This document shows positions 38,718 to 47,071 of a stretch of DNA of 64,000 bases, piece after piece; the first letter of the stretch is position 1, and the number at the start of each line of letters is the position of its first letter. The stretch lies in assembly GCF_000708265.2 (NCBI RefSeq), contig NZ_JCKI01000006.1, forward strand, positions 1 through 64,000. The letters run 5' to 3'. This DNA is from Pedobacter sp. R20-19. GTDB taxonomy: Bacteria > Bacteroidota > Bacteroidia > Sphingobacteriales > Sphingobacteriaceae. The position numbers and the translations under genes are program-made. The notes below the pieces were generated by a model. It was given only the letters and a program-made list of their open reading frames with translations. It searched no databases and was not told the origin of the DNA.

Positions 38718-39500
38718 ATGATCAAAATTTTAATTGAACGAAACAGCCTGCTTTTTAGCTTTGGATTGTTGAATATTATAGCGGCCATTGCCTTTCTGAT
38801 TTTGATCCAATTTTCGGACGCCGTGATTGCAGGCAGTAATGCATGGTTAAAGCCTTTTAAGTTTGCCATATCCATTGCATTATTTTCATGGACGATGGCC
38901 TGGTATGCTTTCGAGCTAAAATCTCAGGGGGCTGTAACCATCTACAGTTGGGTCGTAATCATTACGCTTGGTTTTGAGATCATATACATTTCTGTTCAGG
39001 CTGCAAAAGGGCAGCTGTCACATTTTAATACCAGCTCATCATTTTATGCTACCATGACGATACTGATGGGGGTAGCCGCAGTAATCTTAACTCTTTGGAC
39101 ACTTTATATAGGCATTCTCTTTTTCACAGATGAGGTAAGGCCAATGCCACATTATTACCTATGGGCCATACGGCTGGGCATTATTCTTTTCGTGATCTTC
39201 GCGCTTGAGGGAGGCTTGATGGGGGCCAGGCTCAGCCATAGCGTTGGCCAAATTGGAGATGATGAGGGGCTGCCGCTTGTGAAGTGGAGCACCCGGATTG
39301 GTGATCTTCGCGTTGCCCATTTTATTGGGATGCACGCCTTGCAAATCATCCCGATTCTTTCCTGGTACGTGATAAAGAACACGAAAGGGACATTCGCGCT
39401 TGCCCTTATCTATGCCCTGCTTGCTACATTCACCTTTCTTCAGGCTATACGGGGCAGGCCGATTTTGAAGTTTCCTGGTAAAAATATCACACAAAAATGA
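38718..39500 (+). CDS. Seven-helix integral membrane protein of unknown function
   Basis: 260 residues with seven hydrophobic segments at about 14-32, 46-66, 73-94, 108-136, 145-172, 199-220 and 225-247. Conserved-looking polar residues sit near membranes: HYYLWAIRLG, EGGLMGARLSHSVG and GDLRVAHFIGMHALQ, with several His that could bind haem or metal. I do not recognise a named family. Its last codons overlap the next gene (ATGA, 39497-39500), so it is translationally coupled to a TonB receptor. A role in sensing or processing the imported compound is inference. Confidence 0.75.
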   Translation: MIKILIERNSLLFSFGLLNIIAAIAFLILIQFSDAVIAGSNAWLKPFKFAISIALFSWTMAWYAFELKSQGAVTIYSWVVIITLGFEIIYISVQAAKGQLSHFNTSSSFYATMTILMGVAAVILTLWTLYIGILFFTDEVRPMPHYYLWAIRLGIILFVIFALEGGLMGARLSHSVGQIGDDEGLPLVKWSTRIGDLRVAHFIGMHALQIIPILSWYVIKNTKGTFALALIYALLATFTFLQAIRGRPILKFPGKNITQK

Positions 39501-41914
39501 GCTTACCATTCCAATTCATGATCAATCTTTTAAATTCAAACGCTAAATGGCTGCTTTATTTCATCATACTGTTTTTCTTAAATACCATTCCGCTTTATGC
39601 TCAACAAAAATTCTCTGTGAAGGGTGTTATTTCGGAGCGTAAATCAGGCCTTCCGCTGCCAGGGGTAAGCATCATGGTAGTTGGCAAGAACCAAAATACT
39701 GTTTCTAATGATAGGGGAGAATATTTACTTAACCTCACCAAAGGATTTCATCGCCTTCAAATCGCTTATGTAGGTTATGTTTCTCAGGCCGTTGAAATTG
39801 ATGTTCAGGGAACGGTGGTTCGAAATATCCAACTGCTGGAAAACCTTCAACAATTAACGGAAGTTAATGTGATGGGGACCACAAAAGCTGTTGATATTAA
39901 AACGCCACAGATGAGCCAAAATCGGTTAACGATGAAAGAGATCAGCCAGATCCCGGCCATATTTGGTGAGGTAGATCCGCTTAAGGCCATTCTGCAACTT
40001 CCAGGTGTGACCAATGCTGGCGAAGGTTCATCAGGGTTTAATGTCCGCGGCGGTACTGCAGATCAGAATCTGATCTTACTTGATGAAGCTCCAGTTTTTA
40101 CCTCATCCCACTTGCTTGGCATGTTCTCCGTATTCAACCCCGATATCATCAAAGACCTGACTTTATATAAAGGTGGCATTCCGGCCAGATATGGTGGAAG
40201 GGTATCCTCGGTACTGGATGTTAGCACCAGAGATATGACCGTACCTGCCTTTGAGCTTAGTGGTGGAATTGGTTTAATTACCAGCAGGCTGACTACTGTG
40301 GTTCCCTTTGATCAGGATAGAGGTGCTATGCTTTTGTCGGGCAGGAGCTCGTATGCTCACCTTTTTCTCAAACTTACCGGAAGTCAGAATACAGCTTATT
40401 TTTATGATCTGAATGCAAAAATAGATTATAGGCCTGGCCTTAATAACCGTGTATCACTCTCCGGCTACCTTGGAAGCGATGCCTTAGGGATTAGTGATAA
40501 CTTTATTAATAATTATGGCAATGCTTTTATCAATGGCAGCTGGGTACATGACTTTTCGAAAAAAACCACTGGCACGCTGACTGCTGTATATTCAGGATAT
40601 GATTTCAGATTAAGGATCAATGCGATTGGGTTAGACTGGACCGCTGGCATAAATGGTACAAAGTTTCAGTATGACATTGTACATACTGCATCAGACCGCT
40701 TTAAGCTAAGTTATGGCTTGAACGTGATCTATCAACGCATTAAGCCAGGGGAAATTGTACCCTTTGGTGACCGATCGCCAGTGAATGCCTTAAAATTTGT
40801 GGATAAAAATTCCTATGAACCTTCGGCTTACATCCAGGCTGAGCAGATGATCAATCCCTGGCTAAGTCTCAGTTACGGCCTTCGCATCAGTTCATTCTTC
40901 AGGATGGGGGGACGCAATCTCAATTTGTACGATTCAGGTCCGGTAGTATATGATCAGCAGCTTGGCATTTACAATGCTGCGGAGCCCTCTGCGGTAGAGG
41001 CTTTTGCCAGTGGTAAAATAGTGGATCAATTTATATACCCTGAGCCCAGATTTGCTGCATCGGTGCAGTTGAATACTCAGCAGAGCATCAAATTCAGTTA
41101 CCACAGAATTGCTCAATATCTGCACCTGATTTCCAATAGTAACTCACCAACACCTGTAGATGTTTGGGTGCCCAGTGATAGATATTTCAAACCTCAAATT
41201 GCAGATCAAATAGGGGTAGGTTATTTCCGTAATTTCAATAATAATCAATATTCGATGGAGGTGGAAACCTATTATAAAAAAATCCAAAACAGATTGGATT
41301 ATATTGATGGTGCCAATCTTGTAGGAAATGATGCACTCGAGCAAGTGACCCTGAATGGTAAATCTAGGGCCTATGGGGTGGAATTCCTTTTCAGAAAAAA
41401 TTATGGAAAGCTTACCGGCTGGCTCTCTTATACCTTAAGCAGAACGGAGCAACAAACGAAAGGTGCAAAGCCTAATGAGCCAGGGATTAATAATGGCATG
41501 TGGTACCTCACTAATTATGATAAACCTCATCAGCTTTCACTGACCTCTTTTTATAAACTTAACGATAAACTATCCATTGGCGCAACATTTACTTACCAAA
41601 CGGGCAGGCCAACCAGTTATCCGGTGGGCAAGTTTAACTATGCCGGAATAGAAGTTCCGATATATGGTCAGAGGAATGCCTATCGATTGCCCGACTTCCA
41701 TCATTTAGACCTTTCAGTGTCTTATATTCCAAACCCCACATCCATCAAAAGGATTAGGGGCGAATGGGTTTTAAGCGTTTATAACCTGTATAACCGAAAA
41801 AATACGTCTTCCATAAACTTTGGTCAGAATGAGGATACCTACCAAAGCGAATCGGTAAGGCTTTCCATATTTGGTATTGTACCAGCTATTACTTATAACT
41901 TCAAATTCAAATGA
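39497..41914 (+). CDS. TonB-dependent receptor, DUF4249-partner type
   Basis: 805 residues. Signal peptide ends near LYAQ (~35 from the ATG at 39497; an ATG at 39518 is also possible). A carboxypeptidase-regulatory domain follows (VKGVISERKSGLPLPGVSIM, ~38-115), then a plug with AILQLPGVTNAGEGSSGFNV and NLILLDEAPVFTSSHLLGMF, and a large barrel ending VPAITYNFKFK. This plug form goes with DUF4249 lipoproteins, and a DUF4249 gene follows with a 4-bp overlap. It should import an unknown large or scarce substrate across the outer membrane. Confidence 0.9.
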   Translation: MSLPFQFMINLLNSNAKWLLYFIILFFLNTIPLYAQQKFSVKGVISERKSGLPLPGVSIMVVGKNQNTVSNDRGEYLLNLTKGFHRLQIAYVGYVSQAVEIDVQGTVVRNIQLLENLQQLTEVNVMGTTKAVDIKTPQMSQNRLTMKEISQIPAIFGEVDPLKAILQLPGVTNAGEGSSGFNVRGGTADQNLILLDEAPVFTSSHLLGMFSVFNPDIIKDLTLYKGGIPARYGGRVSSVLDVSTRDMTVPAFELSGGIGLITSRLTTVVPFDQDRGAMLLSGRSSYAHLFLKLTGSQNTAYFYDLNAKIDYRPGLNNRVSLSGYLGSDALGISDNFINNYGNAFINGSWVHDFSKKTTGTLTAVYSGYDFRLRINAIGLDWTAGINGTKFQYDIVHTASDRFKLSYGLNVIYQRIKPGEIVPFGDRSPVNALKFVDKNSYEPSAYIQAEQMINPWLSLSYGLRISSFFRMGGRNLNLYDSGPVVYDQQLGIYNAAEPSAVEAFASGKIVDQFIYPEPRFAASVQLNTQQSIKFSYHRIAQYLHLISNSNSPTPVDVWVPSDRYFKPQIADQIGVGYFRNFNNNQYSMEVETYYKKIQNRLDYIDGANLVGNDALEQVTLNGKSRAYGVEFLFRKNYGKLTGWLSYTLSRTEQQTKGAKPNEPGINNGMWYLTNYDKPHQLSLTSFYKLNDKLSIGATFTYQTGRPTSYPVGKFNYAGIEVPIYGQRNAYRLPDFHHLDLSVSYIPNPTSIKRIRGEWVLSVYNLYNRKNTSSINFGQNEDTYQSESVRLSIFGIVPAITYNFKFK

Positions 41915-42738
41915 AACCAATACCTTCCACTTTCATCGCCCTTATGTTTTTCTACCTGATCCTTTTTTCGTCATGTGAGAAGACTGTTATATTAGACCTG
42001 GAAACTGCAGTTCCTAAATTAGTGGTGGAGGCCGATATCAATTGGGTTAAGGGTACTTTGGGGAATCATCAGGTTATTCGTTTATCCCTATCCACTCCCT
42101 ATTATGCCAGTCAGGCTTCACCCGTTGCTGATGCCAGCAGCGTCACTGTAAAAAACAGTGCGGGTTTAGTCTTTAATTTCGTTCCAAAGACAGTTCCTGG
42201 TGAATACGTTTGTGAGGATTTTGATGCCAGGCTTGGCGAAAATTATGAGTTGAACATCACTTATAAAGGGGAGAAATATTCGGCAACTGAAAGGCTTATT
42301 GAATGTCCGGAAATATCAAAGGTGATACAGAATGAGGATGGTGGTTTTGCCGGAGATGAAATGGAAGTTACGATGCTATATACTGATATTTCAAATACCG
42401 ATAATCAGTACCTGACTGTTTTTAAATCGCCGTATACTCCAATCCCTCAGCTGTCTGTTTTTGAGGATAAATTTTACAAGGGTGTTCAAATGTCTGCCAG
42501 TATTGTAGAAGAGCGTTTAAAACGTGGTGATGTGGTTGAGATCAGGTTAGAGGGCATATCTAAACCCTACTTCAACTATATGAGGTTATCGCTTCAAAAT
42601 GTTGCCGGTGCAAATCCATTTCAGGCGATTGCCGCTAATGCGAAAGGGAATATCTACAATAAAGATGTGGCCGGTGATTATGCGTTGGGATATTTTCGGC
42701 TATCTGAAACAGATGTGATTGATTATGTTATCCAATAA
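41911..42738 (+). CDS. DUF4249 lipoprotein
   Basis: 275 residues. Lipobox FSSC (Cys ~23). The start CEKTVILDLETAVPKLVVEA and the segment VVEADINWVKGTLGNHQVIR are typical of DUF4249, a beta-rich lipoprotein family found paired with TonB receptors, presumably as the surface lid or binding partner. Its ATG overlaps the receptor stop (41911-41914), so the pair is translationally coupled. Confidence 0.88.
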   Translation: MKPIPSTFIALMFFYLILFSSCEKTVILDLETAVPKLVVEADINWVKGTLGNHQVIRLSLSTPYYASQASPVADASSVTVKNSAGLVFNFVPKTVPGEYVCEDFDARLGENYELNITYKGEKYSATERLIECPEISKVIQNEDGGFAGDEMEVTMLYTDISNTDNQYLTVFKSPYTPIPQLSVFEDKFYKGVQMSASIVEERLKRGDVVEIRLEGISKPYFNYMRLSLQNVAGANPFQAIAANAKGNIYNKDVAGDYALGYFRLSETDVIDYVIQ

Positions 42739-42753
42739 TCGTTTCGCCCTTAA

Positions 42754-43179
42754 ATGAGGTTTAGGCCAATTGTATTTAACCCCGCTTTCGGTATTGGCTT
42801 ATTAAAGTGGAAGTACATTGCTTCATTTTTTGAGATCATCATATTGGTTTCAACACTGATTTTCGAATACAATGTTCCGACATTGAGCTACTTTTGTTCT
42901 GATCACCTTTTATACTTTTCGGCTGGTTATCTGGCAGAGCAGCTTAACCTATCAACAAGGTATCTGAGTGATTTATTAAAACAGCTTACAGGAATTACTA
43001 CTCAGCAGCTCATACAAAATAAAATCATCGACTTGTCTAAAGATAGCTTAACAGGAACCACTTTGTCTGTCAGCGAGATTTCCTATCAATTGGGTTTTGA
43101 GTATCCACAATCTTTTAGTAAGCTATTTAAAGCTAAAACAAATCAAACACCTTTAGCATATCGGCAATCATTTAACTAA
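42754..43179 (+). pseudogene. Truncated AraC-type regulator (HTH remnant)
   Basis: 141 codons. The last ~85 residues form a good AraC-type DNA-binding domain (LAEQLNLSTRYLSDLLKQLT, ISYQLGFEYPQSFSKLFKAK, TPLAYRQSF). The first ~55 residues do not look like a sensor domain, and the usual single PTVxYxAxxLxLS stretch appears split (VPTLSYF and GYLAEQLNLS separated by ~11 residues). Full-length relatives are about 300 residues. I read it as a decayed gene, although a short functional DNA-binding protein is not excluded. It starts 15 bp after the DUF4249 gene. Confidence 0.6.
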
Positions 43180-43217
43180 TTTAGTTGTGCTAAGGAGTTC
43201 CTTTTTCAGACCTACAT

Positions 43218-43808
43218 ATGTTAAAAAATAAAATCTTCTGCACTCTATTAATGTTCTTCCTGCTTGCGGTATTATCCAACTGTAAGAACAATCAGAAACC
43301 TTATACCCCTCCAGGTAGCCCCATAGCGAAGGACAGCACGCTTACCAATAAACCTTCCTCCAGATCTGGAAAAATTGGTGAAGCTGTTTCTCAGGAATCT
43401 GTATCTCAAGCCGCATCTCCGGAAGGAATTGAAGGAACTTACGTGGTTATCAATAAGTATGAAAATGCTGAGAAATGTATGATGAAAATTACCATCGAAA
43501 AGACTTCTGATCAGTATCGCTATACATTTCAATCAGAAAGCCGAACATTAAAGGGTAAGCTTTCACTTGAAGCGGATAAGAGTGGAAATGGTTATTTCAT
43601 CACTCTTGAAGGTATAGAATGGAGCGAATATGAAGGGGCATTAGATGATGAGGGCGAACCTAAAGAAAAGGATTTAGCGTTGCCTGTTGGGATTCAGGGT
43701 GCCATTCAGGAGAACGCAATTACCATTCAAAATTATGGCAATTCAATGAACTATTACCAACAATTGGCTGATTGCGGTGATAAATATATCGTATTGCAAA
43801 AACAATAA
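43218..43808 (+). CDS. Hypothetical lipoprotein
   Basis: 196 residues. Lipobox VLSNC (Cys ~22), then a low-complexity Ser/Pro/Lys linker (~25-70) and a beta-rich domain (YVVINKYENAEKCMMKITIE, YRYTFQSESRTLKGKLSLE). Unrecognised; it probably adopts a small lipocalin-like or beta-sandwich fold at the periplasmic face. No operon partner is evident. Confidence 0.6.
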   Translation: MLKNKIFCTLLMFFLLAVLSNCKNNQKPYTPPGSPIAKDSTLTNKPSSRSGKIGEAVSQESVSQAASPEGIEGTYVVINKYENAEKCMMKITIEKTSDQYRYTFQSESRTLKGKLSLEADKSGNGYFITLEGIEWSEYEGALDDEGEPKEKDLALPVGIQGAIQENAITIQNYGNSMNYYQQLADCGDKYIVLQKQ

Positions 43809-43990
43809 AGTTTGGGTTTATTTTTCCAATGGAAGTTTGCCGATTTACTTTTGTTTTCTGATACAGTTCTTTTTTCTTTCCAAGAAACGATGATCAAAAG
43901 TATCCCTTAAATAATTAGGGGAGCAGCGGAAGCCTTCCTCCTTGTTAAAAGAAATATAAAACCATATGGAGTAAAACTGGTTAAAATTAA

Positions 43991-44446
43991 ATGATTAAAG
44001 ATATCAAGAAGCTTGAAAGTATTTTAACCCCTGAAGCTATTCTTAAACTCGAGGGGGCAGCAGCAAGACATCAAACGCAGTCTAATATTATTTTTACTAT
44101 TGAGGCCGTTGGTGATCATACGTTAGAAATACAAACCACCCAAAACGAAACCCTTTCTGGAAAGTACGCGACTGAGGCTACGCTTGTTAAAAGAACACAG
44201 GATCTTTTTAAGAAAATATTGCCCAATTTTAAGGTTGCTGTAACCACACAAACACATCTTCCATCTCCGGCTAACGTAGTTAATACATTGTGGATAGAAA
44301 AGAAAATGCAAGAAAAGGGTGTTAGAATAAAACAAATTGCTTTTGACACGGGGGTTGATCGGGAAAGCATATCGGATTGGGTGACAGGAAAGCGATCGAT
44401 GAGCCAGATCGTTAAGGCGCTATTCTATTTTTATTTATCTAAATAA
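43991..44446 (+). CDS. Small helix-turn-helix protein
   Basis: 151 residues, soluble. Residues ~95-150 look like an XRE-type helix-turn-helix (IEKKMQEKGVRIKQIAFDTG, VDRESISDWVTGKRSMSQIV). The N-terminal ~90 residues (LEGAAARHQTQSNIIFTIEA) form an unrecognised domain. It may regulate the accessory genes around it. A single-gene transcript is likely. Confidence 0.6.
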   Translation: MIKDIKKLESILTPEAILKLEGAAARHQTQSNIIFTIEAVGDHTLEIQTTQNETLSGKYATEATLVKRTQDLFKKILPNFKVAVTTQTHLPSPANVVNTLWIEKKMQEKGVRIKQIAFDTGVDRESISDWVTGKRSMSQIVKALFYFYLSK

Positions 44447-44774
44447 TCTTTTATCTCTGAGTAATTCATCGTATTGAAACCTTATTGATTAGCCAAAATG
44501 TTTTATCCGCTGCGTAATTGGATACTATATTTAGGTTAAAAGAGCGACTAATGGTGATTGATGAGTATGTAGGATGGTGTTAGAGTGTCATCATCTATGT
44601 TGGCCTCTAATATCTAATTATTGGCTGCTTATCAGTAATTTACCGCGACAGAAAATGAAATTATCTATTAGATCTGAGAAACTATCAAAAGTTTTTAAAA
44701 AGCACCATATTGAAGGGCTGCCCTATAATTATTGAAATTTGATGAGTTCTATGATTTAGATATATCATAATTAT
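44447..44774. other. Gene-free interval
   Basis: 328 bp, AT-rich, with no supported feature. It leads into the palindromic operator of the toxin-antitoxin-like operon. Confidence 0.5.
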
Positions 44775-44825
44775 ATAAACATATTTTAATAAACAATTTT
44801 GTTTATTAAAATATGTTTATATTTG
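44775..44825 (+). promoter_or_regulatory. Perfect 20-bp palindrome over a TATATTTG promoter
   Basis: Arms 44775-44794 and 44801-44820 are exact reverse complements around a 6-nt spacer. A Bacteroidota -7 element TATATTTG lies at 44818-44825, overlapping the right arm, with a TTG at 44799-44801 as a possible -33 element (spacing a little short). The ATG of the HTH gene is only 4 nt after the -7 element, so the transcript is probably leaderless or nearly so. The arrangement fits an autorepressed operator. Confidence 0.75.
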
Positions 44826-44829
44826 TAGC

Positions 44830-45336
44830 ATGGAAGCGACACTCGAAAAATATAGAGGAATACATCCTGGAATGATTCTGGAACGAGAACTTAAAAAGAG
44901 AAAACTCAAAAAAGGCCCTTTTGCACTTTCGCTCCACGAATATCCGCAGACACTAAATGAGGTGACTAAAGGTAAGCGTGGAATGACGCCTGCATTATCT
45001 TTAAAGATTGATAAAGCACTGGGATTGGAAGAAGGCACAATGCTTATTCTACAGGCATATTACGAAATCAAAAAGGAAAAACAGAAAGAGGAATCCCAAG
45101 AGCATCCAGATTTATCCATTATTCGAAAAATACTCTTTTGGGATACAGATATCAATAAAATTGACTGGGAGAAACAATATAAATATGTTATTCAGCGCAT
45201 ATTTGAACGTGGGAATAACCATGAAAAAAAAGAAATACTAAGTTTTTATGGAAAAGACAAAGTAAAGGCAATTACAGGTAGCACCAACATTAATGGCAAT
45301 AGTATTCCAGTAATGCTGCATGAAAAACTAAAATAG
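44830..45336 (+). CDS. HTH antitoxin-like protein with DUF6922-like C-terminus
   Basis: 168 residues. The N-terminal ~75 residues are a HigA/XRE-type helix-turn-helix (IHPGMILERELKKRKLKKGP, LNEVTKGKRGMTPALSLKID). After a charged linker (~77-95), the C-terminal ~70 residues (ILFWDTDINKIDWEKQYKYV, IQRIFERGNNHEKKEIL, FYG) match what I know as DUF6922, often found with AbiEii toxins. It should neutralise the nucleotidyltransferase encoded 1 bp downstream and repress the operon at the palindrome just upstream. Confidence 0.82.
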   Translation: MEATLEKYRGIHPGMILERELKKRKLKKGPFALSLHEYPQTLNEVTKGKRGMTPALSLKIDKALGLEEGTMLILQAYYEIKKEKQKEESQEHPDLSIIRKILFWDTDINKIDWEKQYKYVIQRIFERGNNHEKKEILSFYGKDKVKAITGSTNINGNSIPVMLHEKLK

Positions 45337-45337
45337 T

Positions 45338-45982
45338 ATGTTGTATTGGAACACTGTAAATGAACTGTTAAAAAACACCCTGATTATATTGATGCAGTCT
45401 GAGGAATTCCTTAAGTTCAGGCTCGTAGGTGGCACTGCTTTAAGCCTGCATTTAGGACATAGAATGTCGGTGGATATCGATTTGTTTACCGATGCCTCTT
45501 ATCGCTCCATTGATTTTGATCGTATTGAAGACTTTCTAAAAGCATCCTTTGGATATGTAGAAGGAAATTTTGGTGGTAACCCCGGTATGGGAAAATCCTA
45601 CCTGATTGGAACAGATAAGGATAATGCTGTGAAACTTGATGTATACTACTCCATGGATCCCTTTTTTCAGCAGGCCATAACAGAAGACGGTTTAAGATTA
45701 GCTACCGTAGAAGAAATTATTGCGATGAAAGTAGATGTAGTTCAAAGAGGCGGAAGAAAGAAAGATTTCTGGGACTTGCACGAAGCCTTGAACCAATATA
45801 GTATTAATCACATGAAAGATCTGCATCGGCAACGTTTCGAGTGGACACATGATGAGGGATTAATCCATCAAAAATTTACCGAATTTAAAGGAGCCGATGC
45901 CGACCCAGATCCAATTTGCCTGAGAAACAAAGAATGGATTTTCATCAAAGAAGACATTGAACAAGCTATTGTTAATAGTTAA
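45338..45982 (+). CDS. Nucleotidyltransferase AbiEii/AbiGii toxin family protein
   Basis: 214 residues. Nucleotidyltransferase motif I is RLVGGTALSLHLGHR (Gly31-Gly32-Thr33) with metal-binding Asp46 and Asp48 in SVDIDLF. LDVYYS supplies the third acidic residue, and KKDFWDLHEAL the AbiEii motif IV. Family members (AbiEii, MenT) modify RNA, often tRNA 3' ends, when not held by the partner antitoxin, and can abort phage infection. The start codon follows the antitoxin stop by one base, and a hairpin 24 bp downstream ends the operon. Toxicity here is inferred, not shown. Confidence 0.87.
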   Translation: MLYWNTVNELLKNTLIILMQSEEFLKFRLVGGTALSLHLGHRMSVDIDLFTDASYRSIDFDRIEDFLKASFGYVEGNFGGNPGMGKSYLIGTDKDNAVKLDVYYSMDPFFQQAITEDGLRLATVEEIIAMKVDVVQRGGRKKDFWDLHEALNQYSINHMKDLHRQRFEWTHDEGLIHQKFTEFKGADADPDPICLRNKEWIFIKEDIEQAIVNS

Positions 45983-46006
45983 AATGGACTATTTCCCCGC
46001 CTTGAT

Positions 46007-46040
46007 CAGAATAAATAGTGATGATAAACTATTTATTCTG
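46007..46040 (+). terminator. Hairpin after the AbiEii gene
   Basis: CAGAATAAATAGT (46007-46019) pairs perfectly with ACTATTTATTCTG (46028-46040), loop 8, followed by an AT-rich tract including TTTATTTTG. AT-rich stem; likely the operon end. Confidence 0.6.
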
Positions 46041-46060
46041 AAATTTATTTTGATTATCAC

Positions 46061-46090
46061 TAAGTTTTTAATTTCATAATTAAAAACTTA
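46061..46090 (-). terminator. AT-rich hairpin after the gene fragment
   Basis: TAAGTTTTTAAT (46061-46072) pairs perfectly with ATTAAAAACTTA (46079-46090). On the minus strand it lies 8 bp after the stop of the fragment at 46098-46406 and may be the original gene's terminator. Confidence 0.5.
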
Positions 46091-46097
46091 TAATTGT

Positions 46098-46406
46098 TTA
46101 TGAGCTTGAGATCACTTTCAGATTAATATCTGCAAACTCTTTCATATAGGTATCAGTTACAGCTAAAAGCGTTAAAATATCTTCAGATGCATTTGCTTTC
46201 GAAAGTCCAGGTTGAACAATATAAATTTCGAATTCAACAGGTATTTCATTTTTAATGATATTTAACATTTTTGTTAGGTCTTGGTGCGTTCCTTTTTCTA
46301 ATCTACTACAAGATGCCCCACTTCTTGTTTTATTCTCACGGCGAAGTAAGTGATTAATAAACTCTTTGCCATTTTTATGTTTCCAATGGATTTGTGCACT
46401 TCCCAA
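46098..46406 (-). pseudogene. C-terminal fragment of an unidentified gene, cut by an IS
   Basis: About 100 codons are open, starting only at a TTG with a stop codon two codons further upstream. The sequence (QIHWKHKNGKEFINHLLRRE, EFEIYIVQPGLSKANASEDI, LLAVTDTYMKEFADINLKVI) reads like the conserved C-terminal end of a much larger cytosolic protein, possibly from a mobile or defence locus; I cannot name it. The break coincides with the left flank of the IS3 remnant. Non-functional, most likely. Confidence 0.65.
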
Positions 46407-46629
46407 AATTCAGACCAGTTAAAAGTAGAATTCTAGACCGAGCGCAGCGAGGCTATTGGAAAAACTATTAATTTTAATTGGTAATATGAAAAGAATTAAG
46501 TTTACGGAATCCCAGATTGTAAAAGCAATCAAGGAACATGAGAGCGGCAAAAACGTGCTAAATACCTTGTTTGCCTTGATACAACGATGCAAACTTAGCT
46601 TTACAGTGGTTAGAAATCAAGATGTTTAG
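46407..46629 (+). mobile_element. IS3-family remnant with 47-codon orfA fragment
   Basis: The ATG at 46486 starts MKRIKFTESQIVKAIKEHES, the characteristic N-terminus of IS3-family OrfA transposase subunits. After ~26 residues the homology stops and the frame closes at 46629, where a full OrfA would be ~90-100 residues and be followed by OrfB. The upstream segment from ~46410 looks like an IS left end, but I cannot define exact terminal repeats. Confidence 0.75.
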
Positions 46630-46757
46630 TCTTATAACCTATTCAATGTCAGGTTTTTAAACGCTATTCGTTGAGTCATTTCTGTTTTGTAATTGACTCA
46701 CCGAATCACTCACCTATAGGATGGGAATTCGCACAAAAATTGGTATCTTCAAAAACA

Positions 46758-46792
46758 GAAAAAGCCTGAAATCATTAATTTCAGGCTTTTAA
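46758..46792 (-). terminator. Terminator downstream of tRNA-Ser
   Basis: AAAGCCTGAAAT and ATTTCAGGCTTT form a strong stem (46761-46790) with A- and T-runs on both sides, so it can act in both directions. It lies just beyond the 3' end of the minus-strand tRNA. Confidence 0.85.
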
Positions 46793-46800
46793 TTTTGTTC

Positions 46801-46889
46801 CGCGGAGAGCGAGGGATTCGAACCCCCGGACCTATTACAGTCAACAGTTTTCAAGACTGCCGCATTCGACCACTCTGCCAGCTCTCCGC
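46801..46889 (-). tRNA. tRNA-Ser (anticodon UGA)
   Basis: On the minus strand the 89-nt cloverleaf has acceptor stem GCGGAGA/TCTCCGC, discriminator G, anticodon loop CTTGAAA with anticodon TGA, a long variable arm and T-loop GGTTCGAATCC. A long variable arm is the class II feature of serine tRNAs. CCA is not encoded. Confidence 0.95.
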
Positions 46890-47071
46890 TGCAAAAGTAC
46901 AAAGTTGATCGTAATCTGCAAATGATTTTACCTTTAATATTCAATAAAAAATATTAGTGCCTGTTAACCATTAAGTTAGCGTTTAATTTTTATTGAAAAA
47001 TCAAGTCAAATTTGCAAAATAATGCGGTATCATTCACTTTTTAAGGTGATTTAGATCTTGTTTAACTTCAA

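Noticed and set aside
38718..42738. Siderophore uptake operon
   Set aside because: The receptor plug is of the DUF4249-partner type, not the FhuA/FecA type, and no iron reductase or siderophore gene is adjacent.
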